DNA of 64,000 bases from Microbacterium soli (GTDB lineage Bacteria; Actinomycetota; Actinomycetes; Actinomycetales; Microbacteriaceae): contig NZ_BAABCP010000001.1 of the NCBI RefSeq assembly GCF_039539005.1, positions 2,232,001-2,296,000 of the forward strand, given 5' to 3'. Below the pieces are notes generated by a model. The model did no database searches. It saw nothing but the letters and a program-made list of their open reading frames with translations, and had not been told where the DNA came from. Position numbers and translations under genes: made by a program. Below are positions 15,902-24,310 of the stretch, piece after piece. Position 1 is the stretch's first letter. Every line of letters begins with the position of its first letter.

Positions 15902-16840
15902 ATGCTGACCAGAGAAGAGATCGTCGGACTATCGCCTGCCACGCCGCAGGATGTGCATTTCTACAGCGCCGGTCACAAGATCCGCGCATTCTGGTATCCA
16001 CCGGCCAATGGGGACCAGAACGCTCCGGCGATCGTCTGCGGACATGGCTTCTCGGGGATGATCGGGCTCCAGATGGTCGGGGTGCCCGAAGCCCTGAGCC
16101 TCGCCGGGTACGGGGTGCTCACCTACTACAGCCGCGGTATCGGCGAGAGCGAGGGTCCCCGCGGTCGTGTCATCCCCCGGGAGCAGGTGGAGGACATGCG
16201 CAATGCCGTGACCTACGTGCAGAGCCGCGATGACGTCGATCCGGATCGGATCGGCGTGTTCGGCAGCGCATGGGGGTGCAGCATCGCGGTCGCCGCGGCC
16301 GCCGAGGACGAACGGATCAAGGCGCTGGTCGGCACGGTCGGGATCGGCGATTGCGAGCGCTGGCTTCGCAGTGAGCGTCCGCGCTGGGAGTGGAAGGCCT
16401 TCCTGGATCGGATCGCGGAGGATCGGCAACGGCGAGTGCTGACGGGGAAGTCGGAGGTCGTGAACCCCAACGAGATCCACATTCCGGATCGTGCCGCATC
16501 GGAAGCGAGGGACCGGCAGTGGCGGGAGTTCTGCGAGAAGTCCGGATACGACGGCTACCCGCTCGAGACGGCCGAAGCGGTCATCGAGTTCAAGCCCGAG
16601 GAGATGGTCGCGCGCATCGCGCCGCGAGCTGTGATGTTCGTGCATATGAGCGAGGACATGACGGTCCCTCCGGAAGAGTCGAAGAGCCTCTATGAGAAGG
16701 CCGGTGAGCCGAAGAAGCTGCTGATCCCGAAGGGACCGCACTATGACATCTTCTGGTTCCGCAATCCTGAGGTCTTCGCAGATTTCATGGTCGATGCCAT
16801 CGACTGGCTCGACACGCATGTGAAAGGAATCGAATCATGA
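15902..16840 (+). CDS. Alpha/beta hydrolase fold protein with Ala at the nucleophile position
   Basis: 312-residue alpha/beta hydrolase related to dienelactone hydrolase/X-Pro peptidase-like proteins. The oxyanion region is VCGHGFSG; the nucleophile elbow reads GSAWG (residues 121-125), so the central position normally held by Ser or Cys is Ala123. A candidate acid (in SEDMTVP) and base (in KGPHYD) are present. Start at ATG 15902 after AAGGAGG at 15887-15893. It overlaps the aldehyde dehydrogenase start by four bases (ATGA). It may be a non-hydrolytic lyase, a binding protein, or an inactive relative; alignment would be needed to exclude an atypical nucleophile. Confidence 0.83.
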   Translation: MLTREEIVGLSPATPQDVHFYSAGHKIRAFWYPPANGDQNAPAIVCGHGFSGMIGLQMVGVPEALSLAGYGVLTYYSRGIGESEGPRGRVIPREQVEDMRNAVTYVQSRDDVDPDRIGVFGSAWGCSIAVAAAAEDERIKALVGTVGIGDCERWLRSERPRWEWKAFLDRIAEDRQRRVLTGKSEVVNPNEIHIPDRAASEARDRQWREFCEKSGYDGYPLETAEAVIEFKPEEMVARIAPRAVMFVHMSEDMTVPPEESKSLYEKAGEPKKLLIPKGPHYDIFWFRNPEVFADFMVDAIDWLDTHVKGIES

Positions 16841-18324
16841 CGACATCGACGGGTTCGACGATGCAGAGGTTCGAGTTGTGGATCGACGGCGAGTTCGTCC
16901 CTGCGAAGAGCGGGCGCACGTTCGAGCGGCACAACCCGTACGACGGCTCCCTGGCGGCCGTGTTCGCCAATGCGGGGGAGGACGACGCACAGCGGGCGAT
17001 CGACGTCGCCCGCGAGGCGTTCGACAACGGACCCTGGCGTCGCACCAGCGCCAACGAGAGGTTCCAGATCCTCAGCCGTGCCGCGCAGATCCTCAGGGCT
17101 CGCGAGGATGAGTTCGCCCGGCGCATGGCGGTGGAGTCGGGAAAGGCGATGCAGGTCGGTCGCGGCGAGCTGCGCACCGCGGTGCGCACCTTCGAGTATT
17201 ACGCCGGCGCGGCGCTCGACATCGAGGGGTCCTCCATCGTGGACCGCGTCGAGGACGGATTCGGGATGGTGCTCAAGGAGCCGGTCGGCGTCGTCGCCAT
17301 CATGTCCTCCTGGAACTTCCCGATCGTCAACCCGACGGTGAAGATCGCCGCTGCCCTGGCAGTGGGATGCACGATCGTGTGCAAGCCCTCGCATCGGTGC
17401 TCGGGGCCCGTGATGCTTCTCGCCGAATGTCTCGCCGAGGCGGGGGTGCCCGCCGGGGTGTTCAACGCTCTCACGAGCGACATCGATCGCGGCGGCCTTG
17501 TCGGCTCCATCATGGCGACGTCGCCGAAGGTGGACAAAGTGGCGTTCACCGGCTCCTCGCGGACGGGTGCGACGGTCATGAAGGCGGCGGCCGACACCAA
17601 CAAGCCCGTTGTCCTGGAACTGGGCGGAAAATCCGCGAACATCGTGTTCGCGGATGCCGACCTCGACCTGGCTGCGCGCGTGTCGGTGCGTGCCTTCACG
17701 AACAACTCCGGCCAGCAGTGCTCTGCGGGGACGCGTCTCCTCGTGGATTCCCGTGTGCACGATGAGTTCCTCCAGAAGCTCATCGAGTACGCGTCGAGCA
17801 CTGAGACGGTCGGCGATCCGCTCTCGGAGGACACCACCATGGGCCCTCTCGTCGACCAGCAGCACTTCGACAGTGTGGTGGAGTACATCTCTCTGGCCGC
17901 GCAGGAGGGAACGGTCGTCGCCGGCGGCGTCCCCTCGGACGAGGACGCTTCCCGCCTGCTCGTGAGGCCCACGATCGTGGATGGCGTGGACAATTCCGCG
18001 CGGATCGCTCAGGAGGAGATCTTCGGCCCGGTGCTGTCCGTCATCTCCTTCGACTCCGAGGCGGATGCCATCCGCATCGCCAATGATTCGGACTACGGCC
18101 TTGCGGGCGGGGTGTGGACCCGCTCGATCGATCGGGCACTGCGTGTCGTGCGGGGAGTCCGCACCGGCAAGATGTTCGTCAATGGCTACAACAATGTGGG
18201 GATCGATGATCTTCCGCATGGCGGCTACAAGCGGAGCGGGATCGGCCGCGAGCAGGGGCGGATGGGCCTGGAGGAGTACCTGGAGGCGAAGACCGTACAG
18301 ATCAAGCTGGCGCCGGAGAGCTGA
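16837..18324 (+). CDS. NAD(P)-dependent aldehyde dehydrogenase
   Basis: 495-residue aldehyde dehydrogenase of normal length. NAD-binding SWNFPIVNPTVKIA near residue 152, FTGSSRTGA, catalytic Glu in LELGGKSANIVF near residue 262 and catalytic Cys in GQQCSAGT near residue 296 are intact. It oxidises an aldehyde to the acid in the cytoplasm, a fitting last step after ThDP-dependent decarboxylation of a 2-oxo acid. Translationally coupled to the hydrolase gene by an ATGA overlap. Last gene of the plus-strand run; a shared terminator separates it from the convergent iclR-type gene. Confidence 0.93.
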   Translation: MTTSTGSTMQRFELWIDGEFVPAKSGRTFERHNPYDGSLAAVFANAGEDDAQRAIDVAREAFDNGPWRRTSANERFQILSRAAQILRAREDEFARRMAVESGKAMQVGRGELRTAVRTFEYYAGAALDIEGSSIVDRVEDGFGMVLKEPVGVVAIMSSWNFPIVNPTVKIAAALAVGCTIVCKPSHRCSGPVMLLAECLAEAGVPAGVFNALTSDIDRGGLVGSIMATSPKVDKVAFTGSSRTGATVMKAAADTNKPVVLELGGKSANIVFADADLDLAARVSVRAFTNNSGQQCSAGTRLLVDSRVHDEFLQKLIEYASSTETVGDPLSEDTTMGPLVDQQHFDSVVEYISLAAQEGTVVAGGVPSDEDASRLLVRPTIVDGVDNSARIAQEEIFGPVLSVISFDSEADAIRIANDSDYGLAGGVWTRSIDRALRVVRGVRTGKMFVNGYNNVGIDDLPHGGYKRSGIGREQGRMGLEEYLEAKTVQIKLAPES

Positions 18325-18346
18325 TCTCACGGCGGAGTTCGACACC

Positions 18347-18377
18347 GTGGCCCTCCCGAGCATCTCGGGAGGGCCAC
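18347..18377. terminator. Bidirectional terminator between aldehyde dehydrogenase and IclR genes
   Basis: Perfect 14-nt arms (18347-18360 and 18364-18377) with a 3-nt loop, 22 bp after the dehydrogenase stop and 7 bp before the convergent IclR stop. It can serve both strands. Confidence 0.8.
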
Positions 18378-18384
18378 GAGTCGT

Positions 18385-19188
18385 TCAGCTGACGGTGTCG
18401 GACCAGATCCGTCGGGCGGCCGTGCTGGCGTCCTCGAGTTCCTTCACCAGTCGCGGGTGATCCTCGACCGAGAACCTCGTCGAGGGGTAGGAGAGGCTGA
18501 GCCCGAGTGGGAAACCGGTGACGTTCGTGGCTATGACCATGCCGATGCCGGAGATGGTCGTCTCCGTCTCCCCGGTTGACAGCGAGTAGCCGCGCTCCCG
18601 CGTCGCCTCCAGATGCCTCAGGAACGCCTCGGGATCCCGGATCGTCTCGGGGGCGGAAGCGGGAAGCAGCCCGCCGACCAGCATCGAGTTCACGATACGG
18701 CGGCGCTCCGTCTCCGGCAGCGCCGCCAGGAGGGCTTTGCCGATCGCCGATATATGGACGTAGCGGCGCTCCCCGGGGGACGCGACGACGCGCAGCATCC
18801 CACCGCCGACGCTCACCGCGAGGAAGCTCACGAAGGCACCCTGCAGGGTGCCCAGCTGGGCCGTGGCGTTCGTGCGCTCCGAGAGGTCCTGGAGGATCGG
18901 CTGGAGGGAGCTGCCGAGGTTCGCCGCTCCGAACCTCGTCCCGACCTCGAAGGCGACCGGGCCGATGAAGTAGCGGCGCGTGTCCGAGCGCAGCACGAGG
19001 AATCCCTCGGCGGCGAGAGTGGCCATCAGTCGTGAGATGACGGACTTGCTGACTCCGAGCTCATTGGCGACCTCGGTGACCGTCCAGCCGTTGTCGTGAC
19101 CGACGAACATGCGGAGGACCTGGAGGGCCCTTTGCACCGAAGAGAGTTTTCGAACCCCTTCACCGACTGGAGAAAAGTCACCGTTCAC
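18385..19188 (-). CDS. IclR family transcriptional regulator
   Basis: 267-residue IclR-type regulator. The N-terminal winged helix-turn-helix (VQRALQVLRMF, then TVTEVANELGVSKSVISRLM near residues 36-55) is followed by the effector-binding domain (residues about 95-260) with HISAIGKALLAALP and SISYP-like end segments. Starts at GTG 19188 with AGGAG upstream. It is the last gene after TctB and TctA on the minus strand, 26 bp after tctA, so it is likely made from promoter 4, which carries a match to the operator shared by the island. It is the only local-type regulator in the island and the obvious candidate to bind GTTGC-N7-GCAAC, probably as a repressor. Confidence 0.92.
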   Translation of the reverse strand: MNGDFSPVGEGVRKLSSVQRALQVLRMFVGHDNGWTVTEVANELGVSKSVISRLMATLAAEGFLVLRSDTRRYFIGPVAFEVGTRFGAANLGSSLQPILQDLSERTNATAQLGTLQGAFVSFLAVSVGGGMLRVVASPGERRYVHISAIGKALLAALPETERRRIVNSMLVGGLLPASAPETIRDPEAFLRHLEATRERGYSLSTGETETTISGIGMVIATNVTGFPLGLSLSYPSTRFSVEDHPRLVKELEDASTAARRIWSDTVS

Positions 19189-19214
19189 CGAAAAACTCCT
19201 TTTTCTGGGAATGT

Positions 19215-20720
19215 CTAGCTGGCTTCTTCCAGCATCTCCTCCCGGTGCTCAGTCGGGATGACTCTTCTCAACCTCACGGACACGGCGATTATAGCAATGG
19301 TCAGAATAAGGATGATGAGCGGGACAGGCGTGCTGACCAGCGTTCCGAGACCATTGGGAAGGCTCAGAGTCTGAGCAAGTCTGGCTTCGATCATCGGCCC
19401 GATGATAAGTCCGAGAATAAGCGGGCTGAGCGGCCAATGTGCTTTTCTCATGAGGTAGCCGATCACACCGAAGACGATGGTCACCCAGACATCGAACATG
19501 CTGTTCCGGGTCGAGTACGAGGCGATGATGCAGACGGCGAGGATCGCGGGTCCCATGTACTTGATCGGGATGACGCTGATCTTCGCCCAGAGCCCCACGA
19601 GGGGCAGGTTGAGGACGAGGAGCATGACATTGCCGATGTACATGCTGCCGATGATCGCCCAGGCGATGCCCGCATTGTCTCCGGTGAACAGGAGAGGGCC
19701 CGGCTGCAGCCCGAACATCATGAAGGCGGCCATGAGGATCGCCAGCGATGAGGTCGTGGGGATGCCGAGGGACATCAGCGGGATGAAACCCGCCTGTGCG
19801 TTCGCGTTGTTCGCGGCCTCAGGAGCTGCGACGCCTTCTATGGCTCCCCGCCCGAATCGTTCCGGATGCCGGGAGACGCGCTTCTCGAGGTCGTAGGCCA
19901 TGAACGAGGCGACGGCGGGGTTGGCGCCGGGCAGGAGGCCGAGCGGGAAGCCGAGCGCAGTGCCTCGCAGGATGCCCGCGAATCCGCGCTTGAGCTCCTT
20001 CCCGCGTGGCATCATCTTCCCCAGCGGGCCGCTGTGGAAGCTCTTGATGCCGCTCTCCGCGCTCATGAGCACTTCTGTGACTCCGAACAGGCCGACGATG
20101 ATGGGGACCAGCTCGAGCCCTTCGCGCAGCACGCCGATGCCGAACGTCATCCGCAATTGACCGCCGGAGACCTCGTCGACGCCGACGCTGATGAGGACCA
20201 TGCCGAAGGCCGCGGCGCCGATGGCCTTGATCACGGACCCCTCGTTGAGGCAGATGACCGCCACCAGGGCGAACACGAGCAGGGCGAGGTACGCCGCGGG
20301 GGTGAACGAGAGCGCGAAGCGGGCGAGGGTCGCACCGACGAGCGTCAGCAGGATGAGGCCGATTGTTCCGGCGAAGAAGGATCCCACGGCCGAGATCCAC
20401 AGCGCCTGCCCCGCGCGTCCCTTCTTCGCCATGGGGAACCCGTCGTACGTGGTGGGGATGCTGGCCACCTCGCCGGGGATGTTCGCGACGATGGCGGTGG
20501 TCGATCCCCCGTACATCGCACCGTAGAAGACGCCCGCCAGCATCGCGATCGATGCACCCGGATCTCCGAACAGGAGGGTCACCGGCAGGAGCATTCCGAT
20601 CGTGGCGGAGGGGCCGAGCCCGGGAAGGACGCCGACCAGTGTTCCGGCGAGGACGCCGATCAGCGCACTGATCAGATATGAGGGCTGGAGTGCGTCCAGA
20701 AGTCCGTTGATGATCTCCAT
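19215..20720 (-). CDS. Tripartite tricarboxylate transporter, TctA family permease
   Basis: 501-residue polytopic membrane protein of the TctA family, the large pore subunit of TTT carboxylate importers. Characteristic motifs are LPGLGPSATIGMLLP near residue 32, FYGAMYGGSTTAIVANIPGE near residue 66, and SLGIPTTSSLAILMAAFMMFG. About 11-12 hydrophobic segments are visible. Works with the TctB subunit encoded 55 bp upstream and the TctC-type lipoprotein at 9717. Substrate unknown; the family includes citrate, tricarballylate and terephthalate systems. Confidence 0.93.
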   Translation of the reverse strand: MEIINGLLDALQPSYLISALIGVLAGTLVGVLPGLGPSATIGMLLPVTLLFGDPGASIAMLAGVFYGAMYGGSTTAIVANIPGEVASIPTTYDGFPMAKKGRAGQALWISAVGSFFAGTIGLILLTLVGATLARFALSFTPAAYLALLVFALVAVICLNEGSVIKAIGAAAFGMVLISVGVDEVSGGQLRMTFGIGVLREGLELVPIIVGLFGVTEVLMSAESGIKSFHSGPLGKMMPRGKELKRGFAGILRGTALGFPLGLLPGANPAVASFMAYDLEKRVSRHPERFGRGAIEGVAAPEAANNANAQAGFIPLMSLGIPTTSSLAILMAAFMMFGLQPGPLLFTGDNAGIAWAIIGSMYIGNVMLLVLNLPLVGLWAKISVIPIKYMGPAILAVCIIASYSTRNSMFDVWVTIVFGVIGYLMRKAHWPLSPLILGLIIGPMIEARLAQTLSLPNGLGTLVSTPVPLIILILTIAIIAVSVRLRRVIPTEHREEMLEEAS

Positions 20721-20775
20721 GAATTCTGTCCTTCCCGCTTGGAGCGAACCGAGGCGTGCAGGTCGTGCCGGGCTT

Positions 20776-21315
20776 TCAGATGTTGAACAGGTCGAACAGT
20801 CCGGTGGGCATGCGCACGCGGAGCAGATAGATGAACACGAACACCAGGACCGCGGAGAGGCCGACGGTCATGATGACGAGAGGGAGGATCTTCCGGACTC
20901 CGAAGATGATGCTCGCGCTGAGGAAGAAGATCGGAGTGGCGAGGACGTAGCCGAGCACGGCGATGAGGACGCCGTAGCCCACGAGTGCTGCGATCAGCCA
21001 GAGAAGCCGAGACATGAGACCGTTTCGCACCGGAGGCGCGACGTCCTCGTCCCCGGTGCCGGCATCGTCCACGGCATCCGGCGCGGTCTTCGGGGCCTTG
21101 ACGATCAGTGTGACCAGATAGCCCACCCCGCTGGCCAGCAGGAGCACGGCGATGAGGATCAGGTACCAGCCCGGTTTCAGGACCTGATTCATTCGGAAGG
21201 CGGGGGGATTCAGCGACAGCCGAATGCCCTCGAACAGCGAGATGACACTCACGACGATGAAGATCAACGCTGTCGTGACGTCCTTGCCATCAATCGTCCG
21301 GGATCCTATGCGCAT
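20776..21315 (-). CDS. Tripartite tricarboxylate transporter, TctB family small membrane subunit
   Basis: 179-residue protein with four hydrophobic helices (residues about 15-32, 47-70, 100-128, 135-165) and a charged central loop, matching the small TctB subunit of TTT transporters. First gene of the minus-strand unit tctB-tctA-iclR. Start at ATG 21315 with AAGGGGAA upstream on the minus strand. The unit is separated by about 10 kb from its substrate-binding protein gene, but both promoters carry related operators. Confidence 0.87.
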   Translation of the reverse strand: MRIGSRTIDGKDVTTALIFIVVSVISLFEGIRLSLNPPAFRMNQVLKPGWYLILIAVLLLASGVGYLVTLIVKAPKTAPDAVDDAGTGDEDVAPPVRNGLMSRLLWLIAALVGYGVLIAVLGYVLATPIFFLSASIIFGVRKILPLVIMTVGLSAVLVFVFIYLLRVRMPTGLFDLFNI

Positions 21316-21667
21316 GTCATCGTTCCCCTTGCTTCTCGTCGCTGAGTCGGTGATTCTCGGGTTGGTGATTGCTATCCGGCTTGGTGCCGTAGAAGAAATC
21401 GGGTTGTCGCAAAAGCAACGATATCAAGAGGGTCTCGTGTCGTCAACATGGCGATTCGACACTCGCAGGCGTGCGCCGTTTCGTCGCCGGCATCGCGAGG
21501 GGACCGGCTCGGCCGTGATGGAGCCAGTCGGCGTCGCCCGAGCCGCCGCGGAGTGCGGCGTCTGCTCGGCTGATCCGGCTCGTGACGTCCTATGACGACG
21601 TGATTGGATCGGACCGGGCATGGCCGAATACCGTTTCGGGACCCCCACGAGAGGAAGAACCCGAACC
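21316..21667. other. Divergent intergenic region between TctB and metQ genes
   Basis: This 352-bp gap holds the minus-strand promoter and operator of the tctB operon (21403-21446). The half nearer metQ (21447-21667) should contain the metQ promoter and leader, but I see no clear -35/-10 pair and no recognisable SAM riboswitch or T-box. No credible small gene was found. Confidence 0.5.
21403..21446 (-). promoter_or_regulatory. IclR-cluster promoter and operator 4 (tctB-tctA-iclR)
   Basis: On the minus strand: TTGACG (plus 21441-21446), 17-nt spacer, TATCGT (21418-21423). The operator GTTGC-N7-ACAAC (21403-21419) begins inside the -10 and its right arm starts 39 bp after the -35. It is one base off the consensus GTTGC-N7-GCAAC and lacks the second copy 20 bp away seen at the other three promoters. 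Confidence 0.7.
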
Positions 21668-22576
21668 ATGTCCCGCCGTATCATCACCTTCGCCTCCATC
21701 GCCACCGCGACCGCGTTGATCGCATCGCTCGCCGGCTGCTCATCCGGTCCTGCGTCCTCCGAGCCCACCGACGAGGCTGCGGCGGAGCAGACCGTCCGCA
21801 TCGGGGTCGTCGGCAAGAGCGACGCACAGTGGCCGGCGTTCGTCGCGGCCGCGGCGGACGAGGGGATCGATGTCGAGCTCGTCGACTTCGCCTCCTACGA
21901 GCAGCCCAACCCGGCGCTGAGCGCGAAGGAGCTGGACATCAACCAGTTCCAGCACATCGTCTACCTCGCCGGCTACAACGTGGCTTCGGGCGATGACCTC
22001 GTCCCGATCGGGTCCACCGGCATCTACCCCCTGGGCCTGTACTCCCAGAAGGTCGACAGCGTCGAGGAGATCCGGCAGGGCGACACCGTCGCCGTCCCGG
22101 ATGACGCCTCGAACCAGGCCCGGGCGCTGCTCGTGCTCCAGTCCGCGGGACTGATCGAGCTCTCCAGCGGCGGCACGATCTTCTCGGACCTGTCCGACAT
22201 CGATGAGGAGCACTCGAAGGTCGAGGTCATCGCGCTGGAGGCCGCCCTCATCCCGAACTCGCTGCCGGATGTCGCTGCGGCCATCATCAACAACGACTTC
22301 GTCACCCAGGCGGGGCTGAGGTTCGAGGACGCCATCGCGCAGGACGACCCGTCGGATGCGAATGCGCTGCCGTATGTGAACATCTTCGCCACCCGTGCGG
22401 AGGACAAGGACAACGAGACGTACCTCAGACTCGTCGACATCTTCCAGAACGACCCCGCTGTGCAGGCGGGCCTCGCCGAGGCATCCGGAGACACCATCGT
22501 GCCGCTGAAGACGCCGATCGCCGATCTGGAGGCCTCGCTGGCGAAGGTGGAGAAGGACACCGAAGCGCAGGGGTGA
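21668..22576 (+). CDS. metQ: Methionine ABC transporter substrate-binding lipoprotein (NlpA/MetQ family)
   Basis: 302-residue lipoprotein of the NlpA/MetQ family. The lipobox SLAGC gives a lipidated Cys at residue 24. The family pattern is present: VRIGVVGKSDAQW, then the QPNPALSAKELDINQFQH stretch, and a late PYVNIFATRAED segment. Start at ATG 21668, preceded by GAGAGGAAG. Encoded directly before the ATPase and permease of the same importer. The family imports methionine or its derivatives; the exact ligand is not proven by sequence. Confidence 0.88.
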   Translation: MSRRIITFASIATATALIASLAGCSSGPASSEPTDEAAAEQTVRIGVVGKSDAQWPAFVAAAADEGIDVELVDFASYEQPNPALSAKELDINQFQHIVYLAGYNVASGDDLVPIGSTGIYPLGLYSQKVDSVEEIRQGDTVAVPDDASNQARALLVLQSAGLIELSSGGTIFSDLSDIDEEHSKVEVIALEAALIPNSLPDVAAAIINNDFVTQAGLRFEDAIAQDDPSDANALPYVNIFATRAEDKDNETYLRLVDIFQNDPAVQAGLAEASGDTIVPLKTPIADLEASLAKVEKDTEAQG

Positions 22577-22602
22577 CACGGTCCGAGACACAGGGAGAAC
22601 TC

Positions 22603-23643
22603 ATGTCCATCGTGTCCCTCGTCGACGTCGTGAAGACGTACCCGCCCGCCTCCAGAGGCGGGCGGGCCGTCACCGCCGTCGACGGCGTGAGCCTCGAGAT
22701 CGAGGCCGGTGACGTGCTCGGCATCATCGGGTACTCCGGGGCGGGCAAGTCGACCCTGGTGCGGTTGATCAACGCGCTCGAACCCGCCAGTTCGGGGACG
22801 ATCACCGTCGACGGCGTCGACATCACCGGGCTGCGCGAACGCGAGCTGCGCCGGATGCGCGGCGGCATCGGCATGATCTTCCAGCAGTTCAACCTGTTCG
22901 CCTCCAAGACCGTGCACGCCAACATCGCCTATCCGCTCCGCCTGGCGGGGTGGTCGAAGCCGGACATCGATGCGCGCGTCGGCGAGCTGCTGAGCTTCGT
23001 CGGGCTCGCCGACCGGGGAAGGGCGTTCCCCGAGCAGCTGTCCGGCGGTCAGAAGCAGCGGGTCGGGATCGCGCGCGCACTGGCCACCAGGCCCGCCATC
23101 CTGCTCGCCGACGAGGCGACCAGCGCACTCGATCCGCAGACCACCCACGAGGTGCTGGATCTGCTCAGGCGGGCGAACGCCGAGCAGGGCGTCACGATCG
23201 TCGTCATCACCCACGAGATGGACGTCATCCAGTCCATCGCCACGAAGGTGGCCGTCATGGAGCGTGGCCGCGTCATCGAGCAGGGCGATGTGTTCGAGGT
23301 GTTCTCCGCGCCGCGCAATCCCGCCTCGCAGCGGTTCGTGCGCACCGTCGTCAAGGGCATCCCGACCCCGGCAGAGGCCGCCGCTCTGCGACGACGCCAC
23401 ACCGGACGACTGGTGACGTTCTCGTTCCGCGACGGCGACTCCTCGCAGGCGCGGGTGTTCCTCGATCTCGCGCGGTCCGGACTGGAGTTCGAGCTCGTGT
23501 ACGGCGGCATCAACGACATCCGCGGGCGCGCCTTCGGCCATCTCACGCTCGCGATCCGCGGCGAGGGCGCCTCCGTCGACGCCGCGCTCGACCGCATCCG
23601 CACGCACGCGACCGTCACCGAGATCGGGGAGGGGGAACTCTGA
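22603..23643 (+). CDS. metN: Methionine ABC transporter ATP-binding protein
   Basis: 346-residue ABC ATPase. Walker A GYSGAGKST, signature LSGGQKQRVGIARAL, Walker B ending LLADEATSALDP. A C-terminal NIL regulatory domain (last about 75 residues, RLVTFSFRDG to the end) is typical of MetN, where it binds methionine and inhibits transport. Start at ATG 22603 after AGGGAG; an earlier ATG-less extension is unnecessary. Its stop overlaps the permease start by one base (TGATG), so the two are coupled. Confidence 0.93.
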   Translation: MSIVSLVDVVKTYPPASRGGRAVTAVDGVSLEIEAGDVLGIIGYSGAGKSTLVRLINALEPASSGTITVDGVDITGLRERELRRMRGGIGMIFQQFNLFASKTVHANIAYPLRLAGWSKPDIDARVGELLSFVGLADRGRAFPEQLSGGQKQRVGIARALATRPAILLADEATSALDPQTTHEVLDLLRRANAEQGVTIVVITHEMDVIQSIATKVAVMERGRVIEQGDVFEVFSAPRNPASQRFVRTVVKGIPTPAEAAALRRRHTGRLVTFSFRDGDSSQARVFLDLARSGLEFELVYGGINDIRGRAFGHLTLAIRGEGASVDAALDRIRTHATVTEIGEGEL

Positions 23644-24302
23644 TGGACCGCCTCAATCAGCTGTGGCCGGAGTTCTGGGACGCCGCCCTGGAGACGCTGT
23701 ACATGACGAGCTACGCGCTCGTGCTGGCCGGGGTCCTCGGCACGGTGATCGGGGTGGGACTGTACGTCACGCGGCCCGGCGGGCTCTTGCCGAATCGCCT
23801 GATCGCCGGGCTCCTCGAACTCCTGGTGAACTTCTTCCGGCCCATCCCGTTCGTCATCTTCATCGCTGTGCTGCAACCGGTCACCCGCGCGGTGATCGGC
23901 ATCGGCATCGGCACCACGGCGGGGGCGTTCGCGATCGGCATCGCGGCGGCCTTCGCCATCGGCCGCATCGTCGAGCAGCATCTCGTCTCGGTCCCTTCGG
24001 GCGTCATCGAGGCGGCGCGGTCGATGGGGGCGGGGCCGTGGCGGATCCTGCTGACCGTGGCGATCCCGGAGTCCCTGGGACCGCTGATCCTGGGCTACAC
24101 GTTCATCGTCGTGGCGCTGATCGACATGACGGCCATGGCCGGCATGGTCGGTGGCGGCGGTCTGGGAGCGTTCGCGCAGATCTACGGATTCCGTCGTTTC
24201 GAGCCGGTCGTGATGTGGGCGGCGATCGTCCTCATCGTCGTGTTCGTGCATCTCGTGCAGTTGCTGGGGACGAGGCTGGCACGGAAGACGATGCGGCGCT
24301 GA
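23643..24302 (+). CDS. metI: Methionine ABC transporter permease
   Basis: 219-residue permease with five or six membrane helices. The ATPase-contact (EAA) loop reads EAARSMGAGPWRILLTVAIPES near residues 120-141, as in MetI. Family length is about 217 residues. The start overlaps the metN stop by one base. Ends 8 bp before the convergent pseudouridine synthase stop. Confidence 0.92.
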   Translation: MDRLNQLWPEFWDAALETLYMTSYALVLAGVLGTVIGVGLYVTRPGGLLPNRLIAGLLELLVNFFRPIPFVIFIAVLQPVTRAVIGIGIGTTAGAFAIGIAAAFAIGRIVEQHLVSVPSGVIEAARSMGAGPWRILLTVAIPESLGPLILGYTFIVVALIDMTAMAGMVGGGGLGAFAQIYGFRRFEPVVMWAAIVLIVVFVHLVQLLGTRLARKTMRR

Positions 24303-24310
24303 ACTGCCGC

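Noticed and set aside
21447..21667. SAM-type riboswitch before metQ
   Set aside because: The region has GC-rich inverted segments but none of the conserved core sequences of SAM-I, SAM-II or SAM-IV that I know.
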